Of a DNA stretch of 14,335 bases, positions 8,314 to 14,335 are shown one piece after another. Source of the stretch: Bacteroidales bacterium. GTDB taxonomy: Bacteria > Bacteroidota > Bacteroidia > Bacteroidales > UBA932. The stretch is taken from contig JAEDMF010000029.1 in the NCBI GenBank assembly GCA_016303175.1, positions 1 to 14,335 of the forward strand, written 5' to 3'. How positions within the stretch are numbered: position 1 is the first letter of the stretch; every line of letters starts with the position of its first letter. The position numbers were made by a program, and so were the translations under genes. The notes beneath the pieces are model-generated. The model saw only the letters and a list, made by a program, of their open reading frames with translations, made no database searches and had not been told where the DNA came from.

Positions 8314-8628
8314 CTAGTTCTCGTCAATCAGGTAAACATCCTCGCCCGGAACGGTGAAATGGAAATTTTCTCTAGCGAACTGCTCCAGTGAGTCTTTATT
8401 GCCGGTGAGTTTGGTGATGGTGCTGTCCATCCTCATTATTTCCTGCTGAAGCCTGCGAATCTGGGACTCCTGACGGCTGATTTCGACTTTGGCGGCTATC
8501 CATGTGAAGAGATTACTGCCGGGGTAGAAACACAACAGCAGAAAGAAGAACAGGAAAATCGCGACAAAAGCTGTTTTCCGGCTTTTCAATTTTTTTTTCC
8601 AAGAATTGCCGCTACTCTTTTCAAACAT
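8314..8628 (-). CDS. FtsB/DivIC-family septum formation protein
   Basis: A 104-residue single-pass membrane protein with the layout of FtsB/DivIC: a basic cytoplasmic N-terminus (KKKLKSRK), one transmembrane segment at about 19-36, and a coiled coil at about 46-76 (VEISRQESQIRRLQQEIMRMDSTITKL). The C-terminal motif FARENFHFTVPGEDVYLI at 84-101 is characteristic of the family. It is expected to join the FtsL/FtsQ-type divisome subcomplex and regulate septal wall synthesis. The start at 8628 lies four bases after a TAGCTTTG promoter match, so the transcript may be leaderless. FtsB and DivIC cannot be told apart from sequence alone, so no symbol is given. Confidence 0.88.
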   Translation of the reverse strand: MFEKSSGNSWKKKLKSRKTAFVAIFLFFFLLLCFYPGSNLFTWIAAKVEISRQESQIRRLQQEIMRMDSTITKLTGNKDSLEQFARENFHFTVPGEDVYLIDEN

Positions 8629-8632
8629 AGTG

Positions 8633-8640
8633 CAAAGCTA
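8633..8640 (-). promoter_or_regulatory. -7 promoter element of the divIC-like gene
   Basis: TAGCTTTG on the minus strand matches TAnnTTTG and ends four bases before the ATG at 8628. It is separated by only 12 bases from the divergent -7 element at 8653-8660. Confidence 0.55.
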
Positions 8641-8652
8641 CGAAAAAAAAGG

Positions 8653-8660
8653 TATCTTTG
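8653..8660 (+). promoter_or_regulatory. -7 promoter element of the nucleotidyltransferase gene
   Basis: TATCTTTG matches TAnnTTTG. The predicted start of transcription near 8666 leaves a leader of about 35 bases before the ATG at 8701. It should also serve bcp downstream. Confidence 0.55.
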
Positions 8661-8700
8661 TGAGGATATTCTGTTCTGAACCTTAATTTTTTTTGATAGT

Positions 8701-9636
8701 ATGAAACCTACTCTTTTAGTTCTTGCCGCCGGAATGGGAAGCCGTTACGGTGGACTCAAACAGATGGACGGTGTGGGCCCTTGCGGCGAGACCATCATCG
8801 ATTACTCCATTTACGATGCTGTGCAGGCCGGCTTCGGCAAGGTTGTTTATGTTGTCCGCGAATATTTCAAGGAACAGATGGAACAACACTGCCGCGAGAA
8901 ATACGGCAATGTGAAGTGCATTGACGGCACTCCCCTTGAGTTTGTGTTTGTGACCCAGGAACTCAGCAAGATTCCTGCCCGTTTCACTCTGAATCCCCAG
9001 AGGGAGAAACCTTGGGGTACGGCTCATGCCGTGCTGATGGCTAAGGATGTCATTAAGGAGCCTTTTGCTGTCATCAACGGCGATGATTACTATGGCAAGG
9101 AGTCCTTCCGTGTGCTCGGTGACTGGTTGCGCGCCCACGAAAATACCACTGGTCAGTTCTGTCTTGTAGGTTTCCGTCTGGATCACACCCTCAGCGAGAG
9201 CGGCGGTGTTTCACGCGGTATCTGCGAGAGCAATGCAGAACATCTTCTAACCAAGGTTGAGGAGTGCCATAATATTATGAAAGAGGCTGACGGCAACTGC
9301 TATGGTGACAATTCCGTAACCGGTGCAGTTCACCAACTCTTTGATGCCACGGCTCCTGTTTCTATGAATATGTGGGGTTTCACTCCCGATTATTTCGCAA
9401 AGAGCGAGGCAGTGTTCGAAGCCTTCCTGGAGCAGAATATCAACGAACTTAAGAAAGAGTTCTACATTCCTTTTGCCATCGACAATATGATTCACAGCGG
9501 CGAGGGGACCTGCGAGGTGCTCGAAACTCCTTCCCACTGGTTCGGCGTAACCTTCAAAGAGGATCGTCCTGCCGTTGTGGCCAAGTTCAAGGAGTTGGCG
9601 GACAATAAGATATATCCCAGCCCTTTGTATGAGTAA
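8701..9636 (+). CDS. Sugar-phosphate nucleotidyltransferase-like protein
   Basis: A 311-residue member of the NTP_transferase (GT-A-like) fold. It has the nucleotide-binding signature LAAGMGSRYGGLKQ at 8-21, PWGTAHA at 104-110 and the metal-binding GDD at 127-129 (VINGDDYYG). These features point to transfer of a nucleotidyl group to a sugar phosphate or similar acceptor. The substrate cannot be read from the sequence, and the nearest genes (a peroxiredoxin and a division protein) do not name a pathway. Similar stand-alone nucleotidyltransferases are common in Bacteroidetes. The stop codon TAA is part of the recurring 15-base motif AGTAATCCTCAAAAA, and bcp begins 20 bases downstream, so the two are probably co-transcribed. 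Confidence 0.8.
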   Translation: MKPTLLVLAAGMGSRYGGLKQMDGVGPCGETIIDYSIYDAVQAGFGKVVYVVREYFKEQMEQHCREKYGNVKCIDGTPLEFVFVTQELSKIPARFTLNPQREKPWGTAHAVLMAKDVIKEPFAVINGDDYYGKESFRVLGDWLRAHENTTGQFCLVGFRLDHTLSESGGVSRGICESNAEHLLTKVEECHNIMKEADGNCYGDNSVTGAVHQLFDATAPVSMNMWGFTPDYFAKSEAVFEAFLEQNINELKKEFYIPFAIDNMIHSGEGTCEVLETPSHWFGVTFKEDRPAVVAKFKELADNKIYPSPLYE

Positions 9637-9646
9637 TCCTCAAAAA
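9632..9646 (+). repeat. AGTAATCCTCAAAAA intergenic motif, copy 3
   Basis: The motif contains the stop codon of the nucleotidyltransferase gene (TAA at 9634-9636) and ends nine bases before the bcp start. It is the same 15 bases as in the two thi operon copies, again on the coding strand. Confidence 0.8.
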
Positions 9647-9655
9647 TAGATTATT

Positions 9656-10117
9656 ATGGAAATTGGAGACAGGATTCCGGAGATTCTGGGCACGGACCAG
9701 AACGGAAGGCTCATAAGGAGCAGCGATTACCGTGGCCGCAAATTGGTGCTCTATACCTATCCCAAAGCCAATACGAGTGGTTGTACGGCCGAGGCCTGTT
9801 CATTGCAGACCCACAAGGCCGAGTTGGCAGCCGAGGGCTATGAGATTGTAGGGGTGAGCAAAGACAAGCAGGAATCCCAGGCCAAATTTGCGCAGGCTTA
9901 CGGCTTGGAATTCCCTCTTATAGCGGATACGGGTACGGAATTGCTTCAGGCTTTGGGCGCATGGGGCGAAAAAGTAGCCTGTGGCCACAGGACCATAGGC
10001 ATTTTGCGTACGACTTACCTCGTGAATGAGGAGGGTGTAATTGAAAAGATATTCACTCCCAAGGAGATAAAGACCAAGATTCACGCCGAGCAGATTCTCG
10101 CTGCAATCAAGCAGTAA
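9656..10117 (+). CDS. bcp: Thioredoxin-dependent thiol peroxidase (Bcp/PrxQ)
   Basis: A 153-residue atypical 2-Cys peroxiredoxin that reduces hydrogen peroxide and organic peroxides in the cytoplasm with electrons from thioredoxin. The active-site motif PxxxTxxC is present as PKANTSGC, with the peroxidatic Cys43 and the resolving Cys48 five residues on (CTAEAC), as in E. coli Bcp. The family usually has TPGC; here it is TSGC, a mild change. The start MEIGDRIPEIL is standard. The 3' end overlaps the convergent nucleoside phosphorylase gene by 11 bases. Confidence 0.93.
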   Translation: MEIGDRIPEILGTDQNGRLIRSSDYRGRKLVLYTYPKANTSGCTAEACSLQTHKAELAAEGYEIVGVSKDKQESQAKFAQAYGLEFPLIADTGTELLQALGAWGEKVACGHRTIGILRTTYLVNEEGVIEKIFTPKEIKTKIHAEQILAAIKQ

Positions 10118-10976
10118 GTCTTTCGAGCGCGAGTCTTACGAGTTCTTCCACCCTGGGTTTGTAGTCGGTGTTGGCACCGTGTGACTGCCTCTGAGCAATG
10201 ATGCAGCATACGGTGCCACAATTGTGTCCGAGCAAGCGTCCCATTGCTGCGATTGCGCTGCTTTCCATCTCGAAATTGGTGATGCGAAGGTCCCCGTAGC
10301 GGAAGCTTTCAAGCTTCTCAATCATATCGGGCATTGCGAGCGGGAGTCTCAAAACCCTGCCCTGAGGGCCATAGAAGCCTTGTGCGGAGATGGTGCAGCC
10401 CATAATGGCGTGCCCTTCGAAGCGTTTGGTCATATCTTCTCCGGCTTTGATAAAGTAGGGCTGGTGAAGGTATTTGCTCCAGTTCATATGGGCGGTAAAA
10501 GCTTCGCTGATATTGGGCATTGCCATTTCTTCGCGGCGTCCGTACCAGTTCATCAAACCGTCGGCACCGAGCGAGTATGCTGCGAAAACGAAACTGCCAA
10601 GGGGAATGTCGTTCTGCACGGCGCCCGATGTCCCTATGCGCAGAATGTTGAGGCTGCGGTGTTCCGCTTTGATTTCGCGGGTGCGGAAGTCGATGTTTGC
10701 AAGGGCATCCAGTTCGTTCATTACAATGTCGCAGTTGTCTGTGCCTATGCCGGTTGACAGCACCGTGATGCGCTTGCCGTTGTATTTGCCGGTAGTGCTC
10801 ACAAATTCTCTTGAACTGTGACGAAACTCTATATCACTGAGGTATTTGGCTACCATTTCAACCCTGCCGGGGTCGCCCACCAAAATTACATTGTCGGCGA
10901 GTTCTTCGCTTTTGATGTGGATGTGAAATGCGCTGCCGTCAGCGTTGATTATCAATTCTGATTCGGGTATTCTCAT
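10107..10976 (-). CDS. Nucleoside phosphorylase (uridine-phosphorylase-like)
   Basis: A 289-residue PNP/UDP family 1 enzyme that cleaves nucleosides with phosphate to a base and ribose 1-phosphate, for pyrimidine or purine salvage. Seen motifs are the phosphate-binding GDPGR (34-38), STGIGTDN (74-81), RIGTSG (113-118) and the ribose-binding FEMES (235-239). The FEMES and RIGTSG pattern and the length favour uridine phosphorylase over the purine enzymes. The protein is longer than E. coli Udp (about 253 residues), so the exact substrate is left open. A TATATTTG promoter element lies 26 bases upstream. The last codons overlap the end of bcp. Confidence 0.87.
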   Translation of the reverse strand: MRIPESELIINADGSAFHIHIKSEELADNVILVGDPGRVEMVAKYLSDIEFRHSSREFVSTTGKYNGKRITVLSTGIGTDNCDIVMNELDALANIDFRTREIKAEHRSLNILRIGTSGAVQNDIPLGSFVFAAYSLGADGLMNWYGRREEMAMPNISEAFTAHMNWSKYLHQPYFIKAGEDMTKRFEGHAIMGCTISAQGFYGPQGRVLRLPLAMPDMIEKLESFRYGDLRITNFEMESSAIAAMGRLLGHNCGTVCCIIAQRQSHGANTDYKPRVEELVRLALERLTA

Positions 10977-11002
10977 AGTAATTGCATTTACCTTAATTCT
11001 TT

Positions 11003-11010
11003 CAAATATA
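11003..11010 (-). promoter_or_regulatory. -7 promoter element of the nucleoside phosphorylase gene
   Basis: TATATTTG on the minus strand matches TAnnTTTG and would give a leader of roughly 20 bases before the ATG at 10976. The divergent DUF4293 promoter element lies 21 bases away. Confidence 0.55.
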
Positions 11011-11031
11011 GTATTTCTTGTTAAATTTACC

Positions 11032-11039
11032 TAATTTTG
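11032..11039 (+). promoter_or_regulatory. -7 promoter element of the DUF4293 gene
   Basis: TAATTTTG matches TAnnTTTG. The predicted leader to the ATG at 11066 is about 20 bases. Confidence 0.5.
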
Positions 11040-11065
11040 CGCTCCGTAGAATAGAATTTTAAATT

Positions 11066-11503
11066 ATGTGGCAGAGAGTACAGACATTATATTTAGGTAT
11101 AGCAACGGCCGTCATAGCGGCTCTTTTCGGCTGCAATGTGGCAAGCATAGCTCTTCCTGATGGCCAGGTGGATAATATCCGTTATATCGACAAGACGGTT
11201 TATCTGGTGTGGCTCATCTTACTGACGGTGCTGCAGGTGCTGTCGCTTGGCGGGTACAAGTGGAGAATGAAACAACTCAGGGTAGTGGTTTTTACGGGCT
11301 TGCTGTGTTTGGGTTTTCAGGGATGGCTGGCCGTGGATTATTTTCGGCTCGATGATGCTGTGGTGATGAGTTGGACAGCGCTTCTGCCTTTGGCAGCCGC
11401 TGTGCTGGATTTCATTGCGGCACGCAATATTATGTTGGATGAAGCTATTGTCCAGAGTGCCAACCGTCTGCGTGCTCCGCGTGGTAAAAAAAGAAGATCC
11501 TAA
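11066..11503 (+). CDS. DUF4293 family four-helix membrane protein
   Basis: A 145-residue protein with four hydrophobic segments at about 8-28, 44-62, 71-90 and 103-119. It has a WQRVQTLYL start and an AARNIMLDEAIVQSANRLR end followed by a basic tail (GKKRRS). This matches the DUF4293 family, which is largely confined to Bacteroidetes and has no assigned function. The conserved N-terminal QR(I/V)QT(L/I)YL and C-terminal RSxxRLR-type motifs support the call. It starts about 27 bases after a -7 promoter match. The stop is followed immediately by a tandem repeat block and then fabF in the same direction, with no visible promoter for fabF. Confidence 0.85.
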   Translation: MWQRVQTLYLGIATAVIAALFGCNVASIALPDGQVDNIRYIDKTVYLVWLILLTVLQVLSLGGYKWRMKQLRVVVFTGLLCLGFQGWLAVDYFRLDDAVVMSWTALLPLAAAVLDFIAARNIMLDEAIVQSANRLRAPRGKKRRS

Positions 11504-11504
11504 G

Positions 11505-11669
11505 CTTCGCAAGATAATTGGAAACTTGCGTAATCCAAAATAACAGAAAATCAGGAGCTTGCGTAATCCAAAATAACAGAAAATCAGGATACTTGCGTAA
11601 TCCATAATAACGGATAGTCAGGAACTTGCGCAACTATCGTAGTGTAGAAATAATTATAATAACAGATAG
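11505..11669 (+). repeat. 33-34 bp tandem repeat block between DUF4293 and fabF
   Basis: The unit begins CTTGCGTAATCC, followed by AAAATAACAGAAAATCAGGA or a variant. Copies start at 11525, 11558 and 11592, with a truncated fourth at 11625 (CTTGCGCAAC). Periods are 33, 34 and 33 bp. The first two units are nearly identical and the third has four or five changes. The ATAATAACAGATAG just before the fabF ATG resembles ATAATAACGGATAG in the third unit, so the block may reach the start codon. CGCAAG at 11508-11513 is complementary to every CTTGCG, which would allow alternative hairpins in the transcript. There are no unique spacers, so it is not a CRISPR array. Confidence 0.9.
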
Positions 11670-12995
11670 ATGAGGGTAGTAGTAACTGGAATGGGCGTTG
11701 TGTCTCCCGTTGGAAATGACCTTGACACTTTTTGGAATAATCTCAAGAATGGGGTTTGCGGCATAGAACGCATTGATGATCCTCAGGCTGATTTGTTGCC
11801 TGCCAAGGTTTGGGCCAAGGTCAAGGATTTCAATCCTTCCGCTTATGGTATTGCGCCCGCCATTGCTCGACGTCAGGAATTGTTTACCCTATATGCCCTG
11901 GCTGCAGCCGCTCAGGCAATGGAGCAGTCCGGCCTTGTTGCCGCAGACAAACTTGTTGCCATGTCAGAAACCTCACCTAAGCTTGCTGCCGACAAACTTT
12001 CGCCCGTGTCTGGAGCCTCCGTTCCTCTTGCCAATATAGAGTCTTCCCGTCTTGGGGTGTATATGGGCAGCGGCATCGGCGGTTTCGACCTTATCCGCCG
12101 CGAGAGTGTAAAGAATCATACCGATGGGCCCAAATGGGTTTCTCCCACCTTGGTTCCATCTATGATCACCAATGCCGCCGCCGGTCATATCGCCATCCGC
12201 TTCAATGCCAAAGGCCCTGCCTTCAGCCTCTCTACGGCCTGCGCCACGGGCACTCACTGTATAGGGGAGGCCTATCGCGCGATAAAATATGGTTACGCAG
12301 ACGCCATCATAGCGGGCGGATCCGAGGCCGCCAACATTCCTATGGCAGCTGCCGCTTTCGGTAATATGCGCGCTTTGTCCAAGTCTGACGACCCTACTCG
12401 TGCCTGTGTGCCGTTCAGTGCCGACAGGGATGGTTTTGTAATAGGTGAGGGGGCAGCAGCCCTTGTGCTTGAGTCTTATGCGCACGCGGTGAAAAGGGGA
12501 GCTGTGATACTGGCCGAGGTTGTAGGCTACGGAAATTCCTGCGACGCTTATCATATGACTGCTCCCAGGCCCGATGCCACCACCCAGGCCGCGGCCATCA
12601 AGGATGCTTTGCGTCAGGCCGGCTATTGCGGCAGAAGGGATGTGCTGCATATCAATGCTCACGGCACTTCTACGCCTATGAATGATTCTGCCGAGACTGC
12701 CGCGTTCCACCTTGCTTTAGGCCGCAATGCCTCTAAGGCACATATTTGTTCGACCAAGTCTATGACCGGCCATTTGCTTGGAGGAGCGGGAGCCGTGGAA
12801 GCCGTTGCTGCGGTAATGGCTCTACGTGAGGGCATTGTGCCTCCGACCATAGGTCTTGACAATCCCGATCCAGCCTGCGATTTGAATTATACGCCGAACA
12901 AGGCAGTGAAGGCCCCTCTTACCATCTCCCTCAGTGATTCCCTTGGTTTCGGTGGCCACAACGCCGCTGTAGCTTTTCGGAGCGTCGCTGTTTGA
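11670..12995 (+). CDS. fabF: Beta-ketoacyl-ACP synthase II (FabF-type)
   Basis: A condensing enzyme that extends acyl-ACP with malonyl-ACP in fatty acid synthesis. At 441 residues it is longer than the usual 410-420. The active site is intact: Cys191 in STACATGTH, His331 in INAHGTSTP, Lys363 and His368 in STKSMTGHLLGGAGA. The gate and C-terminal loop GFGGHNAAV is at 426-434. The extra length sits at residues 91-126, between the QSGL and VYMGSGIGG segments, and contains a repeated AADKL (91-95 and 106-110). The start MRVVVTGMGVVSP is standard. The usual acpP and rnc neighbours are absent, so this may be a second FabF paralogue. Its 3' end overlaps the convergent patatin gene by 65 bp. Confidence 0.9.
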   Translation: MRVVVTGMGVVSPVGNDLDTFWNNLKNGVCGIERIDDPQADLLPAKVWAKVKDFNPSAYGIAPAIARRQELFTLYALAAAAQAMEQSGLVAADKLVAMSETSPKLAADKLSPVSGASVPLANIESSRLGVYMGSGIGGFDLIRRESVKNHTDGPKWVSPTLVPSMITNAAAGHIAIRFNAKGPAFSLSTACATGTHCIGEAYRAIKYGYADAIIAGGSEAANIPMAAAAFGNMRALSKSDDPTRACVPFSADRDGFVIGEGAAALVLESYAHAVKRGAVILAEVVGYGNSCDAYHMTAPRPDATTQAAAIKDALRQAGYCGRRDVLHINAHGTSTPMNDSAETAAFHLALGRNASKAHICSTKSMTGHLLGGAGAVEAVAAVMALREGIVPPTIGLDNPDPACDLNYTPNKAVKAPLTISLSDSLGFGGHNAAVAFRSVAV

Positions 12996-13911
12996 GGGTA
13001 TTCTTGTAATTATCGATTACATCTTCGGCGTAGTCGATGAATTGGTCTGTCTTTTCCCGCAGTTCCATAGCCCTTTCGCGAAGTTCCATCTCCAGAGGCG
13101 AGTATTTTTCCGGCTCCTTGAAGGCTATTTCTTCAGGTTCCATTATTCGGGTGTATCCGGCGGCCTCAAGGGCTTTGCAGGCATCCTCGTAGCCATTGCG
13201 GAACAATTTTTCGGCATTGTCGATGTCATATACGCTGCAACCGTCGGTATTCAGTTCGATGTATAGGTCGGCAAGGCGGGAATCGGCCATTATGTTGGAC
13301 ATAAACATCATCGAATAGGCTCTGGTAGCTGTGGCCAGCAAACTGGGTTTGTAGGGCTCTTCTTCCATTCTCCTGACACTGAATGCTATGACTGTCTCGC
13401 ACAGGTTTCTGATGGATGGCACGGGCAGGTTCTGGAACACTCCTCCATCGATGTAATGTATCCCGTCTATCACTATGGGTTTGAACACTATGGGTATGGA
13501 ACAGGAGGCTACCAGACGCGGGGCCAGTTCGCCTTTGGAGAATACCTTTATTTTGCCGTGTTCCATATCGGACGCTATGGCATATACGGGTATGGGGAGT
13601 TCTTCGAAGTTTTTGACAGGCAGGTATTTGCGTATAATTTCCAGCAATGGGGCCGAATCAAACAGACCTCCTGAGGGGGATGACGGTTCCACAATGTCCT
13701 TGAAGAAGGTCATACCCCTGAAGAGTTCTATCATTCGTTTGGGTTCCATTCCTGCGGAGTAGAATGCCGCCACAAGGGAGCCGGCGCTGGTACCCGCCAG
13801 TATGTCGGGCCTTATGCCGAATTCTTTCAATGCCTGCACCGCACCGCAGTGGGCTGCTGCTTTCGCTCCGCCTCCGCTGAAGGCTATCCCAAGTTTGTAT
13901 TTCTCAGGCAT
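12931..13911 (-). CDS. Patatin-like phospholipase
   Basis: A 326-residue PNPLA-family lipid acyl hydrolase. The oxyanion-hole loop is SGGGAKAAAH (12-21), the nucleophile elbow GTSAG gives Ser42 (40-44), and the catalytic dyad Asp155 lies in IDGGVFQNLPV. The loop has GGGAKA where many members have GGGxRG. After the catalytic domain (about residues 1-215) comes a charged helical C-terminus rich in Glu, Arg and Lys (about 265-310), likely a coiled coil, then a basic tail (QRRSEKLQRRCGHRNQ) read from DNA antisense to the fabF end. There is no signal peptide, so it is probably cytoplasmic. The start overlaps the upstream GH3-like gene by 8 bases, indicating translational coupling. The lipid substrate is unknown. 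Confidence 0.88.
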   Translation of the reverse strand: MPEKYKLGIAFSGGGAKAAAHCGAVQALKEFGIRPDILAGTSAGSLVAAFYSAGMEPKRMIELFRGMTFFKDIVEPSSPSGGLFDSAPLLEIIRKYLPVKNFEELPIPVYAIASDMEHGKIKVFSKGELAPRLVASCSIPIVFKPIVIDGIHYIDGGVFQNLPVPSIRNLCETVIAFSVRRMEEEPYKPSLLATATRAYSMMFMSNIMADSRLADLYIELNTDGCSVYDIDNAEKLFRNGYEDACKALEAAGYTRIMEPEEIAFKEPEKYSPLEMELRERAMELREKTDQFIDYAEDVIDNYKNTLKQRRSEKLQRRCGHRNQGNH

Positions 13912-14335
13912 CTATTGTGAATTTGCGTATTGCTTCGTGTTTTTGCTCATTCTGGGCAAGTACATTGGGCTTGAAGCGGGAGGCATCCTGCTTGGTCTGC
14001 TCCAGAATATATTCCTTGAACTGGGCGAAAGAATTCTGTACGAGGCGGTGGGTACAGGGATTATTGAGACGGAAGCTGTCGCGCTTTGCCTGATACTCGA
14101 TGTTCATCTTCTTGAGATTTTCGTCCACCAAGGCGGTGAAGGCTTCTGCCTCTTCCTTGCTCACTTGAGGGTCGGTGAACTCATAATAGAAGTCATAGCA
14201 GCTGCCGGCGAGGTCTGCGTAGCCGGTGAAGTAATTGAGTTTCAGACCTGTAGCGGCTGAGGCCTGGTTGACGGCATTGATGAATTGGCCTTCGTAGAGC
14301 TTTTCGCCGGTGATGGTTACTATGCCGTTGACCTT
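13904..14335 (-). CDS. GH3-family acyl-acid amido synthetase-like protein (C-terminal part)
   Basis: The reading frame is open to the window edge and gives the last 143 residues, so the start is not seen. The segment TGEKLYEGQFINAV, then TGLKLNYFTGYADLAG, then CYDFYYEFTDPQ, then LVDENLKKMNIEYQAKR, fits the C-terminal domain of the GH3 superfamily (VGEKLxE, EYTxxxD, HYxFxVEF, LNxxYxxKR). Plant GH3 proteins adenylate carboxylic acids and join them to amino acids. Bacterial members, common in Bacteroidetes, have mostly unknown substrates. The catalytic ATP-binding motifs would lie outside the window, so activity cannot be judged. The final residues overlap the start of the patatin gene (ATGCCTGA), so the two are one transcription unit. 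A codon at 14164 is an internal GTG, not the start. Confidence 0.65.
   Translation of the reverse strand, partial: KVNGIVTITGEKLYEGQFINAVNQASAATGLKLNYFTGYADLAGSCYDFYYEFTDPQVSKEEAEAFTALVDENLKKMNIEYQAKRDSFRLNNPCTHRLVQNSFAQFKEYILEQTKQDASRFKPNVLAQNEQKHEAIRKFTIDA

Noticed and set aside
8310..8321. 12-bp perfect palindrome AGAACTAGTTCT at the divIC-like stop
   Set aside because: A few 12-bp palindromes are expected by chance in a window of this size, and it has no U-tract, so neither an operator nor a terminator is supported.
11219..11633. Minus-strand reading frames of 128 and 62 codons with repeated FCYFGLRK or FLLFWITQ peptides
   Set aside because: They are translations of the minisatellite and of the antisense of the DUF4293 gene. 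The 33/34-bp unit change breaks the periodic frame and there is no promoter match.
11505..11669. CRISPR array
   Set aside because: The repeats are contiguous at 33-34 bp with no unique spacers, and no cas genes are near.
11973..12710. 245-codon minus-strand frame
   Set aside because: Antisense to fabF and without recognisable domains; it is a shadow of fabF codon usage.

Overview
The window looks like chromosomal DNA from a member of the Bacteroidota, probably order Bacteroidales and probably an anaerobe. The reasons are protein-level resemblance to Bacteroides-type ThiH, ThiE, ThiF and DUF4293 proteins, start sites that lack Shine-Dalgarno sequences, six upstream matches to the Bacteroidetes -7 promoter element TAnnTTTG, and use of the radical-SAM thiazole enzyme ThiH rather than an oxygen-dependent ThiO. 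No transposase, integrase, CRISPR array, rRNA or tRNA was seen.

Layout. (1) 1-6476, minus strand: a thiamin biosynthesis operon led by a TPP riboswitch, in the order thiD-thiS-thiE-thiG-thiC-thiF-thiH and then the start of a second ThiE-like gene cut by the window edge. ThiC and ThiD make HMP-PP. ThiS, ThiF, ThiG and ThiH make the thiazole phosphate. ThiE joins the two. (2) 6509-8204, plus: lnt (lipoprotein N-acyltransferase), divergent from the thi operon. (3) 8314-8628, minus: a small FtsB/DivIC-type division protein, convergent with lnt. (4) 8701-10117, plus: a nucleotidyltransferase followed by a Bcp-type peroxiredoxin. (5) 10107-10976, minus: a uridine-phosphorylase-like nucleoside phosphorylase, tail to tail with bcp. 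(6) 11066-12995, plus: a DUF4293 membrane protein, a 33-34 bp tandem repeat block, and a FabF-type ketoacyl-ACP synthase with an unusual insertion. (7) 12931-14335, minus: a patatin-like phospholipase translationally coupled to the 3' end of a GH3-family (acyl-acid amido synthetase-like) gene.

The genes are mostly housekeeping and I do not see an obvious new multi-gene system. The less expected signals lie in and between genes. A 15-base sequence (AGTAATCCTCAAAAA) occurs three times, always sense-strand and at the stop codon between two co-directional genes. A frameshifting 38-bp tandem duplication has rewritten the C-terminus of ThiE. The TPP riboswitch has an anti-P1 partner and a 13-bp leader hairpin that together suggest an expression platform. 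There are two apparently leaderless promoters, three divergent promoter pairs packed into 60-110 bp, a 33-34 bp minisatellite in front of fabF, and a 65-bp antisense overlap between fabF and the patatin gene. The GH3-patatin coupled pair is the best candidate for an uncharacterised two-gene function.
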